From assembly GCF_027856955.1 (NCBI RefSeq), contig NZ_JAPSMD010000004.1, positions 1 to 56,330 of the forward strand: a DNA stretch of 56,330 bases, given 5' to 3'. The stretch is from Falsiroseomonas oryzae. GTDB lineage: Bacteria > Pseudomonadota > Alphaproteobacteria > Acetobacterales > Acetobacteraceae. Shown one piece after another: positions 1-8,998 of the stretch. Numbering within the stretch: the stretch's first letter is position 1; each line of letters starts with the position of its first letter. The position numbers and the translations under genes were made by a program. The notes under the pieces are model-generated. The model had not been told where the DNA came from, searched no databases, and saw only the letters and a program-made list of their open reading frames with translations.

Positions 1-2
1 AG

Positions 3-365
3 GGCTGGGAGTGGGGCTTCACGGAGTTCGGCTCGCCGGGCCCCGGGCTGTTCCCGGCGCTCGCCGCGGCGCTGATGGGGGCCGCCGCGCTTGCCGCGGC
101 GTGGCGGCGCGCGCCGCGGCCGGAGCCGATGCGGCAACGCCGGTTACTGGCCTACATCGCCGCCGCGCTTGGCTTCCCGCTGCTGCTGGAGCCTGCCGGC
201 ACCACGCTGGCCATCGCGGCGATGTTCCTGCTGCTGCTGCGCGGGTTGGAACGGCTGCCGTGGCGCGTCGTGGTGCCGGTCACGGCGGGCGCAACGGCGG
301 GGTCCTTCCTGCTGTTCGACCGGCTGCTCCGCGTGCCGTTGCCGCATGGCTGGTGGCTAGGCTGA
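3..365 (+). CDS. tctB: TctB-family tripartite tricarboxylate transporter small subunit, 5' truncated by window edge
   Basis: This is the C-terminal 120 residues of a small hydrophobic protein whose start lies before the window. The first visible residues contain a Gly-Pro-Gly-Leu-Phe-Pro segment like the one after the first membrane helix of TctB proteins. Further hydrophobic segments follow (around LAYIAAALGFPLLL and VVVPVTAGATAGSFLLF). TctB is the small membrane subunit of TTT carboxylate importers and works with the large TctA subunit, encoded 6 bp downstream. The family is poorly conserved, so the call rests on topology and on the adjacent tctA. The receptor subunit tctC is probably upstream, outside the window. 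Confidence 0.8.
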   Translation, partial: GWEWGFTEFGSPGPGLFPALAAALMGAAALAAAWRRAPRPEPMRQRRLLAYIAAALGFPLLLEPAGTTLAIAAMFLLLLRGLERLPWRVVVPVTAGATAGSFLLFDRLLRVPLPHGWWLG

Positions 366-371
366 CGGCGC

Positions 372-1883
372 ATGGAAGTGCTGCCCGGGCTCGCCACAGG
401 CTTCGCCATCGCGCTGGAACCCGGCAACCTTCTGATCGCGCTGGTCGGCGCAGTGCTGGGCACGGCGGTCGGCGTGCTGCCCGGTCTCGGCCCCTCGGCC
501 ACCATCTCACTGCTGCTGCCGGTCAGCGTCCTGCTGGACCGCAACGCGGCGCTGATCCTGCTGGCCGGGATCTACTACGGCGCGATGTACGGCGGCTCCA
601 TCACCTCCATCCTCGTGCGCATCCCCGGCGAGGCCGCGAGCGTCGTCACCTGCCTGGACGGCCACGCCATGGCACGGAACGGGCGCGCCGGCGCGGCACT
701 CGGCCTCTCGGCGATCGGCAGCTTCGTCGCCGGCATCCTCGCGACCTGCGGCATCGTGCTGCTCGGCCCCTGGGTCGCGCAGGAGGCCCTGGCCTTCGGC
801 CCGGTGGAACGCGCCGCGCTGCTGGTCTTCGGCCTGACGCTGGTGGCGCAGGTCGGCGAGGGATCGCGCCCGCGCGCCTGGACCATGGTCGGCGCCGGGC
901 TGCTGCTGTCCACCACGGGCACCGACCTCGTCTCCGGCATCGAGCGCTTCACCTTCGACGTGCCGGAGCTGCGCGACGGCATCAGCATCGCGGTGATGGC
1001 CATGGGACTGTTCGGGGTGAGCGAGGTGCTGCTGCTCGCCGCGTCCCGCGATGCCACGGCGGGTCGCATCATCCCGCATGGCGAGCGCCTGCGCGACCTG
1101 CTGCCGAACCGGCAGGAATGGCGGGAGAGCGGCGGGGCCATCGTGCGCGGCTCGGGGCTTGGCTTCGTGCTCGGCCTGCTGCCCGGCGGCGGCGCGCTGA
1201 TCGCCAGCTTCGCCAGCTACATCCTGGAGAAGCGCATCTCGCGCACGCCGGAACGCTTCGGCCATGGCGCGCCGGCCGGCGTGGCCGGACCGGAATCCGC
1301 GAACAACGCCGCGGCGCAGGCCAGCTTCGTGCCGCTACTGGCGCTCGGCATTCCCGCCAATGCAGTGATCGGGATCATCATGGGCGCGCTGCTGATGCAG
1401 GGCGTGGTACCCGGGCCAAGGCTGGCGCTGGAGCATCCCGAACTGTTCTGGAGCGTGATCGCCAGCATGTTCGTCGGCAACCTCGTGCTGCTGGCGCTGA
1501 ACCTGCCGCTGGTCGGGCTGTTCGTCGCGCTGCTGCGCGTGCCATCCGCCATCATGGGGCCGTTCATCCTGCTGTTCTGCGCCATCGGCGCCTATTCGCT
1601 GAACAACAGCATGATGGATGTCTGGCTGATGGCGGGCTTCGGCGTGGTGGGCTTCCTGCTGCGCCGCCATGGCTGGGACCCCGCGCCGCTGCTGCTCGCC
1701 TTCGTGCTGGGCAGCATGCTGGAGCAGAGCCTGCGCCAGGGCCTGCTGGTAGGGTACGGCAGCCCCATGGTGTTCCTGCAGAAGCCGATCAGCGCCGCCA
1801 GTCTGGCCGCGGCGGCGCTGGTGCTGCTGCTGCCGCTGGCGCTGCGCGCCTGGCGTGGTGCGCCGCCGAAGGGGACGCCATGA
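372..1883 (+). CDS. tctA: TctA-family tripartite tricarboxylate transporter large permease subunit
   Basis: A 503-residue, almost wholly hydrophobic protein, the usual TctA length. Both internally related halves of the family are visible. The first has GVLPGLGP at 34-41 and YYGAMYGGSITSILVRIPGE at about 68-87. The second has LGLLPGGGALIASF at about 265 and FVPLLALGIPANAVIGI near 320. It forms the inner-membrane channel that imports a carboxylate bound by a periplasmic TctC/Bug receptor. It follows tctB by 6 bp, and its TGA overlaps the ATG of the aminotransferase gene by 4 bp, so transporter and enzymes are probably one transcription unit. The substrate cannot be read from the sequence. Confidence 0.93.
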   Translation: MEVLPGLATGFAIALEPGNLLIALVGAVLGTAVGVLPGLGPSATISLLLPVSVLLDRNAALILLAGIYYGAMYGGSITSILVRIPGEAASVVTCLDGHAMARNGRAGAALGLSAIGSFVAGILATCGIVLLGPWVAQEALAFGPVERAALLVFGLTLVAQVGEGSRPRAWTMVGAGLLLSTTGTDLVSGIERFTFDVPELRDGISIAVMAMGLFGVSEVLLLAASRDATAGRIIPHGERLRDLLPNRQEWRESGGAIVRGSGLGFVLGLLPGGGALIASFASYILEKRISRTPERFGHGAPAGVAGPESANNAAAQASFVPLLALGIPANAVIGIIMGALLMQGVVPGPRLALEHPELFWSVIASMFVGNLVLLALNLPLVGLFVALLRVPSAIMGPFILLFCAIGAYSLNNSMMDVWLMAGFGVVGFLLRRHGWDPAPLLLAFVLGSMLEQSLRQGLLVGYGSPMVFLQKPISAASLAAAALVLLLPLALRAWRGAPPKGTP

Positions 1884-3061
1884 GCCTGCAGAACGAAACC
1901 GCCCCGCCCCCGCTGGGCCGCGCCATCCGCCACGCCTTCGCGCTGGACCCGGACTGGCTGACCATCGGCCATGGCGCCTATGGCGCCACGCCTCGTGCCG
2001 TCCTGGCCGTGCAGGATGCCTGGCGCGCGCGGATGGAGGCGCAGCCCACCCGCTTCTTCAAGGCCATCCTGCCCGGCGCCATCCGCGAGGCGGCGGCTGC
2101 GCTGGCCGCTTACCTCGGCGGGGAGCCGGAGGATCTGGCCTTCGTGGAGAATGCGACGGCCGGCTGCAACGCGGTGCTGCAGAGCTTCCCGCTCGCCCCC
2201 GAGGACGAGATCCTGGTGCTGGACCACGGCTATCGCGCCGTGCGCAACGCCGCGCGCCATGTCGCCACGCGGGCCGGTGCGCGGATCGTCACCGTGCACG
2301 TGCCCTGGCCCGATCCGGACCCCGAGGAGATCGTCGCGCGCGTCGCCGCCGCCATCACAGCCAGCACCCGGCTGGCCATCCTGGACCACGTGACCTCGCC
2401 CAGCGCGCTGGTGCTGCCTATCGACGCGCTGGTCCGCGCCTGCCACGCCGTGGGCGTGCGGGTGCTGGTGGATGGCGCGCATGCGCCGGGCCTGGTGCCG
2501 CTCGACATACCTGCCATCGGCGCCGACTGGTATGTCGGCAACTGCCACAAATGGCTGATGGCGCCGAAGGGCTCCGGCTTCCTCTGGGCGCGGCGCGACC
2601 GGCAGGACCGGCTGCACCCCGTCGTCATCTCGCACCCCTATGGCGAAGGCTTCCCCGCCGAGTTCGACTACACCGGCACGCGCGACAGCACGGCCTGGCT
2701 GGCCGTGCCGGCGGCACTCGACTTCTGCGCGAGCCTCGGCGGGCCCGCGCTGATGCGTCGCAACGCCGAGCTTGCCCGGCAGGGCGGGGAGATCCTGGCC
2801 AGCCGGCTGGGCACACAGGTCGGCGCAGCGCCGGCGCTCTGCGCCGCCATGGCCTCGGTCCGCCTGCCCTGGCGCGGGCCTGCGACGCGGGAAGCCTCGC
2901 TGCTGCTGCGCGAGAGGCTGCTGGACCGGCGCACCGACGCGCCGGTGCACCCGATCGGCGACGGTCTGTGGCTGCGCCTCTCGGCCCAGGCCTACAACGA
3001 GCCGGCCGACTACGAGGACCTGGCCGAACGCTGCGCCGCAACCTTCGCCGAGGCCGCGTGA
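1880..3061 (+). CDS. Class V aminotransferase-fold PLP enzyme (isopenicillin-N-epimerase/cysteine-desulfurase-like)
   Basis: A 393-residue fold-type I PLP enzyme. The open frame extends far upstream, but ATG 1880 overlaps the tctA stop and gives the N-terminus expected of the family (LTIGHGAYGATPRAVL). Visible motifs are VDGAHAPG (the PLP-ring Asp) and NCHKWLMAPKGSGFLW, in which Lys224 is the expected Schiff-base lysine. The Gly-Thr-Arg-Asp segment (YTGTRDSTAW, about 263) is typical of the epimerase-like branch. Members include aminotransferases, epimerases, lyases and desulfurases, so the reaction is open. Its coupling to a carboxylate transporter and two LLM oxidoreductases suggests handling of an amino or sulfur group on the imported substrate; that is inference. 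Confidence 0.85.
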   Translation: MSLQNETAPPPLGRAIRHAFALDPDWLTIGHGAYGATPRAVLAVQDAWRARMEAQPTRFFKAILPGAIREAAAALAAYLGGEPEDLAFVENATAGCNAVLQSFPLAPEDEILVLDHGYRAVRNAARHVATRAGARIVTVHVPWPDPDPEEIVARVAAAITASTRLAILDHVTSPSALVLPIDALVRACHAVGVRVLVDGAHAPGLVPLDIPAIGADWYVGNCHKWLMAPKGSGFLWARRDRQDRLHPVVISHPYGEGFPAEFDYTGTRDSTAWLAVPAALDFCASLGGPALMRRNAELARQGGEILASRLGTQVGAAPALCAAMASVRLPWRGPATREASLLLRERLLDRRTDAPVHPIGDGLWLRLSAQAYNEPADYEDLAERCAATFAEAA

Positions 3062-4053
3062 TGCCGGACGCCTGGCCCTCCGCCGTCGGCGTCAGCCTGG
3101 AAGGCCGGGAGCCGCTGGCGTCGGTCCCGGCGCTTGCCAGTGCGGCGGAGGCGGGCGGCGCCGGCACGCTCTGGGTCGCCTCGCACCTCTTCCTGCGCGA
3201 CCCCGTCACCATGGCGCAGGTTGCGCTGGCGGCGACCACCCAGCTACGCGTCGCGCTGATGGCGATGAGCCCCTACGCCATGCACCCCGTCCACATCGCC
3301 ATGGCCGCGGCCGCGCTGGACGAGCTGCATCCCGGCCGCGTGGTGCTCTGCCTCGGCACGGGCGCACCGGCGGACCGCGACGCGGCAGGCATCGCGGCGC
3401 CGCATCCCCTGGCAACGCTGCGCGAGGCGGTGCTGGTCTGCCGCGGCCTGCTCGCCGGCGACAAGGTCCGTCTGGATGGAAAGGCCTTCCGGCTCGGTGG
3501 CCATCGCGCGCTCGCTGCGGGACCGGCGCGCGTGCCCGTCGTGATCGCTGCCTCGCGCCCAGGCATGTTGCGGTTGGCCGGCGAGGTCGCGGATGGCGTG
3601 CTGCTCTCTGGCGGCAGCTCGCGGCCTTATGTCCGACGCTGCCTCGACATCGTGGGCGAAGCGGCGGCCGGCCGGCCCGTGGCACGGCTCGGGCTGGTCT
3701 ATGCCGCGCATGTCCCGCCGGGCGCGGACCGCCACGCCGCCCTTGCGCCGGTGCGCCGGCGGCTCGCCTTCGTGCTGCGGGGCGCGCACCATGCCGAGAA
3801 CCTCGCCGCCGCCGGCACCGTGCTGGACCAGGCACGGCTCTACGCGCTGACACAGGCGGGCGACTGGGATGCGGCCATGGCGCTGCTGGACGACGACGCG
3901 GTGGCGCACCACGCCGCGGCCGGCTCGCCAGAGGAACTTGCAGCCGCACTTGCCGAGTATCGCGCCGCCGGGCTGGACGAGGTGGTGCTGGCCAACCTGG
4001 CGGATGCGGAGGCCATCGCCGCGACGCTGCGCGCAGCCGGAGGAGCGACATGA
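3061..4053 (+). CDS. LLM-class (luciferase-like) oxidoreductase, subtype A, copy 1
   Basis: A 330-residue TIM-barrel protein of the bacterial luciferase/Mer superfamily, which uses FMN or F420. The barrel signature LWVASHLFLRDPVTMAQVAL is near residue 40, followed by RVALMAMSPYAMHPVHIAM and the LHPGRVVLCLGTGAP glycine motif near 100-115. It is clearly paralogous to the product of 13816-14784, sharing ALMAMSPYA, GAPHPL-type and LRGAHHA segments. ATG 3061 overlaps the preceding stop by 1 bp, and its own stop overlaps the next ATG by 4 bp. A complete F420 operon lies in the same island, so F420 dependence is plausible, but the sequence alone does not separate F420 from FMN users. Confidence 0.85.
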   Translation: MPDAWPSAVGVSLEGREPLASVPALASAAEAGGAGTLWVASHLFLRDPVTMAQVALAATTQLRVALMAMSPYAMHPVHIAMAAAALDELHPGRVVLCLGTGAPADRDAAGIAAPHPLATLREAVLVCRGLLAGDKVRLDGKAFRLGGHRALAAGPARVPVVIAASRPGMLRLAGEVADGVLLSGGSSRPYVRRCLDIVGEAAAGRPVARLGLVYAAHVPPGADRHAALAPVRRRLAFVLRGAHHAENLAAAGTVLDQARLYALTQAGDWDAAMALLDDDAVAHHAAAGSPEELAAALAEYRAAGLDEVVLANLADAEAIAATLRAAGGAT

Positions 4054-5063
4054 AATTCAGCGTCTGCCTGCCGACAGGGTTCGAAGGCGTGATGCACCCC
4101 ATCCCCTTCGTCGAGGCCGAGGATTTCGTGCCCCTCGCACAGGCCTGCGAGCGGCTGGGCTATGACGGCGTCTGGGGCAATGACCACATCACCACGCAGA
4201 ACTACGTAGAGAAGAAGTTCCCCGGCCGCACGCCACGCTTCTACGAGGTCATGACGGTGCTGTCCTTCTGCGCCGCCGCCACCACGCGGCTGCGCCTGGG
4301 GACGGCGGTGGCGGTGCTGCCGATGCGCGACCCGCTGTGGCTGGCCAAGCAGGCGGCGACGCTGGATGCGATGTCGGGCGGGCGGCTCGACCTCGGCGTC
4401 GGCATCGGCGCCTATCGCGAGGAGTTCGAGGCCTGGGCCCCGCGCCTGGCACCCAGCGCGAAGCGCGGCGAGATGCTGGAGGAGTCGCTCGCCATGATCC
4501 GCGCGCTGTTCGAGCAGCCGCGCACGACCTTCGAAGGACAGTACTACGCCTGCCGCGACGTCGCCTTCGCGCCGAAGCCGAAGCAGGCGCCGCTGCCGAT
4601 CTTCGTCGGCGGACACAACCTGGCCGCGGTGGAGCGTGCGGCACGGTGGGGCCAGGGCTGGCTGCCGGGCTGGCGGCCCTGGCCGGAGCTGGCCGAGCGC
4701 ATAGCGCAGCTGCGCGCCCGCACGGCGGAGCTCGGTCGCGACCCGATGGCGGTGGAAGTGGCGCCGGAATTCTCCGTGACGGTCGCGAAGACCATGGAGG
4801 AGGCGGAGGCGCGCTATATGGCCTCCGACCTCGTCGCGCACCGGATCTCGCTGAACTACACCGGGCGCGACCTGTCGAAGCAGGTGGTGGCGAACCTGAT
4901 CGGCTCGCCCGACGTGATCCGCGAGAAGATCGCGGGCCTGGCGGAGATCGGCGTGCAGCACTGCTGCGCGCTGATGTTCCCGGCCAGCGACCTCGGCGAA
5001 TACCGCGAGCAGATCGCCTGGTTCGCGGAGGTCGCCGGGGTCGCGCCCTTCAGCCCAGCGTGA
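4050..5063 (+). CDS. LLM-class (luciferase-like) oxidoreductase, subtype B, copy 1
   Basis: A 337-residue luciferase-like TIM barrel. It has YDGVWGNDHITTQNYV near 40-55, a TTRLRLGTAVAVLPMRDPL strand-helix, and SGGRLDLGVGIGAYREEF near 112-130, the superfamily glycine loop. The C-terminal LIGSPDVIREKI segment is typical of F420-type LLM proteins. It is paralogous to 11510-12529 and only distantly related to the subtype A protein beside it. It is translationally coupled to that gene (ATGA). The pairing of one A and one B protein recurs downstream around the PLP enzyme, so two different oxidoreductases per pathway step are suggested. Substrate unknown. Confidence 0.85.
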   Translation: MKFSVCLPTGFEGVMHPIPFVEAEDFVPLAQACERLGYDGVWGNDHITTQNYVEKKFPGRTPRFYEVMTVLSFCAAATTRLRLGTAVAVLPMRDPLWLAKQAATLDAMSGGRLDLGVGIGAYREEFEAWAPRLAPSAKRGEMLEESLAMIRALFEQPRTTFEGQYYACRDVAFAPKPKQAPLPIFVGGHNLAAVERAARWGQGWLPGWRPWPELAERIAQLRARTAELGRDPMAVEVAPEFSVTVAKTMEEAEARYMASDLVAHRISLNYTGRDLSKQVVANLIGSPDVIREKIAGLAEIGVQHCCALMFPASDLGEYREQIAWFAEVAGVAPFSPA

Positions 5064-6024
5064 CGCCGGTCGCGCGGATCACCTCGGTCCAGCGCGCCGC
5101 ATCCTCGGCGATGAAGGCCTGGAACTCGGCTGGCCGGCTAGTTGCGCCATCCACGCCGAGCGGCTGCATGCGCGCCTGCGCCGCGGGCTCCGCCATGACG
5201 GCGGCGATGTCGGCGGAGATGCGCTCGACCAGCGCCGGCGGCGTGCCGCCGGGCGCTGCGACGCCGTTCCAGGACTGGCCGACGAACCCCGGCAGCGTCT
5301 CCGCCACGGTCGGCACATCGGGCCAGGCGCGGTGACGTGTCGGGCCGGTGGTAGCCAGCAGGCGGAGCCGTCCACCCTGCACATGTGGCCCGGTCGCAGC
5401 AAGCTGGTCGAAGATCGCGTCGAGGTTTCCCGCGACCAGGTCCGTCACCGCGGGCGCGCTGCCGCGATAGGGCACGTGCAGCAGTTCGATGCCCGCGCGC
5501 ATGCGGAACATCTCCCCGATCAGGTGCAGCGTCGTGCCAATGCCGGAGGAGCCGAAGCTCAGCGGACGTGCCGAGGCGCGGGCGAGCGCGATGAACTCCG
5601 GCACCGTACGCGCCGCCAACCCCGGGTGCACCGCGAAGGCGTGGTCGGCCGTGAACAGGATCGAGACCGGCGCCAGGTCTCGCATCGGATCGTAGGCCAG
5701 CGTCGGCAGCAGCACCCTGCCCAGGCTGATCGACACCGGCGAGCCCACCAGCAGCGTATGGCCATCGGGCGCCGCGCGGGAGACGAGCTCCCCGCCTACC
5801 GTGCCGCTCGCGCCCGCGCGGTTCTCCACCACGACCGGCCGGCCGTAGCGCTGTGCGAGGCCGTCGGCCAGGATGCGGGCGGCGCTGTCCGTCGCACCGC
5901 CCGGCGGGAACGGCACGACGATGCGCATGGGGCGTTCCGGGAAGGCTGAGACCTGCGCGGCGCTGCGGCGCAGGGCCGGTGCGGACAGGGCGAGGGCGCA
6001 GAGCGCACGACGTGTCAGGCTCAC
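5050..6024 (-). CDS. Bug-family (TctC-like) periplasmic solute receptor
   Basis: A 324-residue periplasmic receptor of the tripartite tricarboxylate transporter type. It shows the Bug hallmarks: RIVVPFPPGGATDSAAR after the signal sequence, VVVENRAGASGTVGGELV, PDGHTLLVG, and LAYDPMRDLAPVS. The start chosen is GTG 6024, because GGAG lies 6 bases upstream and the next residues form an Arg-Arg-led signal peptide ending near AAQVSA. Upstream extension of the frame reads into intergenic sequence. It faces the LLM gene at 4050-5063 and the two 3' ends overlap by 14 bp. Bug proteins usually bind carboxylates or small amides; the ligand here is not deducible. Confidence 0.88.
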   Translation of the reverse strand: MSLTRRALCALALSAPALRRSAAQVSAFPERPMRIVVPFPPGGATDSAARILADGLAQRYGRPVVVENRAGASGTVGGELVSRAAPDGHTLLVGSPVSISLGRVLLPTLAYDPMRDLAPVSILFTADHAFAVHPGLAARTVPEFIALARASARPLSFGSSGIGTTLHLIGEMFRMRAGIELLHVPYRGSAPAVTDLVAGNLDAIFDQLAATGPHVQGGRLRLLATTGPTRHRAWPDVPTVAETLPGFVGQSWNGVAAPGGTPPALVERISADIAAVMAEPAAQARMQPLGVDGATSRPAEFQAFIAEDAARWTEVIRATGVTLG

Positions 6025-6189
6025 GGCGATCTCCAAGGATTGCGCGCCGGACTTGGCAGGACGCGCGATTCCGACCAGCGTTGCCTCCTCGGTCGGCGAC
6101 GCGCCCTGGGCACCGCGCCGTCCGTAGGCCGAGCATGCCCGTGCGCGGCGAGGTCCCGCAAGGCGGAAGCGACGAGAGGAAGGGCGCCG

Positions 6190-6657
6190 ATGACGACGAC
6201 GGACCTCGTGGGCGGGTCGGAGGAGGACCGCGCGGCGCTGCTCGCGCTTCACGAGACGTACCTGCAGCTCAACGCCCGCTTCGACTGGGAGGGGCTGCAG
6301 GCGGTCTGGAGCCCCACGCCCGAAGCTACCTTCTTCAACCTCAACGGCCACACCTATCGCGGGCGCGAGCATTGGACGCGGCTGTGGCAGTTCTATGCGC
6401 AGAACGTCCGGTCGAGCTACTGGACGCCCTTCGACATCGGCGGCGTGGTCGGCACGGACCTGGCGACGATCTGGTGCCATCGCCGCACCCGACGGCGCTG
6501 GCGCGGCAGCCAGCCCCCGCCGCGCGACCTGCACTACGACGAGGCGGAGTTCACCACGCGCTCCACCATGGTCTTCCGCAAGGAGGACGGGGCATGGCGC
6601 TGCGTCCATGCCCATTTCTCCGAGGCGACCGACACGCCGCGCCCGGGCGGCGTCTAG
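6190..6657 (+). CDS. NTF2-like/SnoaL-like small cone-fold protein
   Basis: A 155-residue protein starting at ATG 6190 after a good AGAGGAAGGG ribosome site. The pattern is a leading helix (EEDRAALLALHETYLQLNAR), then FDWEGLQAVWSP, a FFNLNGHTYRGREHW strand, and a terminal strand pair (FTTRSTMVFRKEDGAW, CVHAHFSEA). This matches the SnoaL/NTF2-like fold used by ketosteroid-isomerase-like enzymes and by many uncharacterised proteins. No catalytic assignment is possible. It stands alone and is divergent from the Bug gene. Its TAG stop lies inside the CTAG that begins repeat copy A. Confidence 0.72.
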   Translation: MTTTDLVGGSEEDRAALLALHETYLQLNARFDWEGLQAVWSPTPEATFFNLNGHTYRGREHWTRLWQFYAQNVRSSYWTPFDIGGVVGTDLATIWCHRRTRRRWRGSQPPPRDLHYDEAEFTTRSTMVFRKEDGAWRCVHAHFSEATDTPRPGGV

Positions 6658-6774
6658 CCCGCGATCGTCCTGACTGTGCACACCGGAGGTGGACACGGCG
6701 AAGGGCGTGAATCGCCAGGCCAGAAAAGCCAGACCGCCGCAGCTCTGAACACACTCAGGGCTACGGCGGGCTAG
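6654..6774. repeat. Dispersed palindromic repeat, copy A (about 121 bp)
   Basis: It begins and ends in CTAG. The left end (CTAGCCCGCGATCGTCCTGA) and the reverse complement of the right end (CTAGCCCGCCGTAGCCCTGA) form imperfect terminal inverted repeats, about 22 of 29 positions identical. The body matches the copies at 24721-24842 (inverted) and 49512-49613. It lies between the convergent NTF2-like gene and livK, and contains the stop codon of the former. Its ends can pair into a long hairpin, so it may act as a bidirectional terminator. No coding sequence was seen inside. Confidence 0.85.
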
Positions 6775-6781
6775 CCTCGGC

Positions 6782-7936
6782 TCAGCGGTTACGCAGGTCG
6801 AGCACCTCGCCCACCTCGACGCGGCGGTTGCGCACGCGGTTGACCACCAGCACGGTGCCGGCCTGGTTCTCCGCGTCGAACTGCACGCTCGGGCCCATCA
6901 CGGTCTGGAAGCGCATCGCGGCCATCGCGTCGCGGATCCGCGGGCCTTCCGCCGTCCCGGCCTCGCGGATGGCCTGGGCGAAGATGCGCAGGCTGTCGTA
7001 GCCCGACCAGGTCTGCAGGTAGGGGATGGAGTTGTGCCGGGCGCGGATCTTCTCCACGAAGGCGCGGTTCTCCGGGCTGTCCACGTCGTGCGAGTAGGGC
7101 CAGACGCTGACCGAGTTCTCCATCACGCCGGCCTCGACGAAGCGCTGCATCAGGCCGCCCAGCTCGACCCGGCCGGTGAAGGGAATCCGCAGGCCCATCT
7201 GCTGGAAGTTGCGCATGAAGTTCGCCTGGTCGTTGCCGAGCTGGAAGAGCGCGAGCCCGTCAGGACGGCGGGACTGGATACGCGTCAGGATGGTGGTGTA
7301 GTCGGCCAGCTGCTGCGGGTGGAAATCCTGCGACAGGATGGTGATGCCCGCGCGCTCGGCATACTGCGCGAAGGCCTGCGCACCACCGCGGCCGAAATCC
7401 GTGTCCTCGGCCAGCACGGCCACCCGCGAGAACTGCCGCGTGCGCGCCAGGTAAGCCGCGAGCGCATCCATCATTGCCGCGTCCGAGGGCTGCAGGCGGA
7501 ACATATACTCGTTGCCGTTGCGCCCGGAGAGCTCGGTGATCCGCGGCGAGGAGGAGATGCCCGTCAGCATCGGCACCCGCGCCTCCTTGACGATCGGCAT
7601 GGCAGCGATGGTGGCGGAGCTGCAATGCGCACCGATGATCGCCACCACCCTCTCCTGGATCAGGCGGTTGACGGAGCCGACGCCTTCCGAGGGGTTGCAG
7701 CGGTTGTCGGCGTAGATCACCTGGACCTGCTGGCCAAGCACGCCGCCCGAGGCGTTGATCTCCTCCCGCGCCAGCTCGATGCCCCAGCGTTCCCACATTG
7801 CCGCGGTCGCGGCAGGGCCGGTATCCGGAAGGCTGACGCCGATCCGGATCTGCGCCGAGGCGGCGTGCGGCTGCACGACCAGGGCGGCGGCAAGAACTGC
7901 CCCTGCTGCCAGCAGGCGGCGACCAAAGCTGCGCAT
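6782..7936 (-). CDS. livK: Branched-chain-type ABC transporter periplasmic substrate-binding protein (LivK family)
   Basis: A 384-residue type I periplasmic binding protein. The signal peptide runs through RRLLAAGAVLAAALVVQPHAASAQ, followed by the family start IRIGVSLPDTGPAA and GIELAREEINASGGVLGQQV. Start ATG 7936 was chosen because the signal sequence begins there and GAGGGG lies about 10 bases upstream; ATG 7954 would add six residues. It is divergent from livHMGF across 179 bp and presumably delivers ligand to it. LivK-like receptors bind amino acids, amides, urea or aromatic acids. The HyuAB and PLP neighbours hint at a nitrogenous ligand, which is inference. Confidence 0.9.
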   Translation of the reverse strand: MRSFGRRLLAAGAVLAAALVVQPHAASAQIRIGVSLPDTGPAATAAMWERWGIELAREEINASGGVLGQQVQVIYADNRCNPSEGVGSVNRLIQERVVAIIGAHCSSATIAAMPIVKEARVPMLTGISSSPRITELSGRNGNEYMFRLQPSDAAMMDALAAYLARTRQFSRVAVLAEDTDFGRGGAQAFAQYAERAGITILSQDFHPQQLADYTTILTRIQSRRPDGLALFQLGNDQANFMRNFQQMGLRIPFTGRVELGGLMQRFVEAGVMENSVSVWPYSHDVDSPENRAFVEKIRARHNSIPYLQTWSGYDSLRIFAQAIREAGTAEGPRIRDAMAAMRFQTVMGPSVQFDAENQAGTVLVVNRVRNRRVEVGEVLDLRNR

Positions 7937-8033
7937 TCGCTGTGCACCCCTCATCCTGTGCCGAGAAGGCGCGCCCTGACGGCCGCGCACGCAGCCATCG
8001 CAGCGGATCGCGAAGCCGCGCGTCAAGAGAGAC

Positions 8034-8062
8034 TTGTCGATGCAGCACGCTCCCTGGATAGT
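8034..8062 (+). promoter_or_regulatory. Candidate sigma70-type promoter for the livH operon
   Basis: TTGTCG at 8034-8039 and GATAGT at 8057-8062 are separated by 17 bases, the preferred spacing, in the divergent livK/livH region. The site is 53 bases upstream of the livH ATG. It is read by eye in GC-rich DNA without transcription data. Confidence 0.35.
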
Positions 8063-8115
8063 CGCATGGCGATGGCGGCGGTCGGGTTGCCATCCGGGCA
8101 GGGGGCGCGCCGGGC

Positions 8116-8994
8116 ATGGACGCGGTCTTCTTCGCGCAGCTTCTCTTCAACGGTCTGGCGATCGGCCTGATCTACGCCCTGATCGCCGTCGGTCTCGCCC
8201 TCGTCTACGGCGTGCTACGCATCGTGAACTTCGCGCATGGCGAGTTCCTCATGCTCGGCGCCTATGCCATGGCCCTGGTCACGCCGGTGCTGGGACTGCT
8301 CTACCTGCCCTCCCTTGCCGTCGCGATGGCGATCACCGCCCTTCTCGGCGTGGTGATGTTCGAACTGCTGTTCGCGCGGCTGAAGGAGACGGATTTCGAA
8401 CGCTCCATCCTGGTGACCACGGGCCTGTCCATCATCCTGCTGCATGGCGTGCAGTGGATCTTCAGCGCCTCTGGCCGCATGGTGGACACCGAATTCGGGT
8501 TCGCGGGCGTGGAGATCGGCGACATACGCATCACCGCGACGCGCCTGGCCGCCGGCGTGGTGGCGCTGGGTGCCTTCCTGGCGCTGTGGCTGATCCTGAC
8601 GCGCACGCAGTTCGGCCGCGCGATGCGGGCCATCTCGCAGAACCGGGAAGCCGCGCTGATGGTCGGCATCCCGCCGCGGAAGGTGGCACGCAACGCCATG
8701 ATGCTGGCCTGCGGCCTGTGCGGCCTCGCCGGCGCGGCGCTGGCGCCGGTGTACCTGGTGCAGCCGATCATGGGCCAGGCGCTGCTGTTCAAGGCCTTCG
8801 CGCTCGTCATCATCGGCGGGCTCGGCCACCTGCAGGGTGCGGCGATCGCCGCGGTCATCCTGGGCGTGGTGGAGAGCCTGGCCGGCGGCTTCCTGACCAT
8901 CGTCTGGCAGGAAGCCATCGTCTTCGTGGCGATGATCCTGGTGCTGCTGCTGCGGCCTCAGGGGCTGTTCGCCACGCGGATCCGCGTGGGCTGA
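8116..8994 (+). CDS. livH: Branched-chain-type ABC transporter permease LivH
   Basis: A 292-residue inner-membrane permease. The diagnostic LivH N-terminal segment is present: YALIAVGLALVYGVLRIVNFAHGEFLMLGAY, about residues 18-48. It has several hydrophobic helices, the coupling region FGRAMRAISQNREAALMVG near 175-195, and ALVIIGGLGHLQGAAIAAV near 230. CAGGGGG precedes the ATG. With LivM it forms the channel of the importer fed by LivK. It is the first gene of a plus-strand run that continues with almost no gaps through hyuB. Confidence 0.93.
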   Translation: MDAVFFAQLLFNGLAIGLIYALIAVGLALVYGVLRIVNFAHGEFLMLGAYAMALVTPVLGLLYLPSLAVAMAITALLGVVMFELLFARLKETDFERSILVTTGLSIILLHGVQWIFSASGRMVDTEFGFAGVEIGDIRITATRLAAGVVALGAFLALWLILTRTQFGRAMRAISQNREAALMVGIPPRKVARNAMMLACGLCGLAGAALAPVYLVQPIMGQALLFKAFALVIIGGLGHLQGAAIAAVILGVVESLAGGFLTIVWQEAIVFVAMILVLLLRPQGLFATRIRVG

Positions 8995-8998
8995 GGCG

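Noticed and set aside
11-1879. Long upstream extension of the aminotransferase frame
   Set aside because: It overlaps tctB and tctA, which are well supported. The aminotransferase homology begins at ATG 1880, coupled to the tctA stop.
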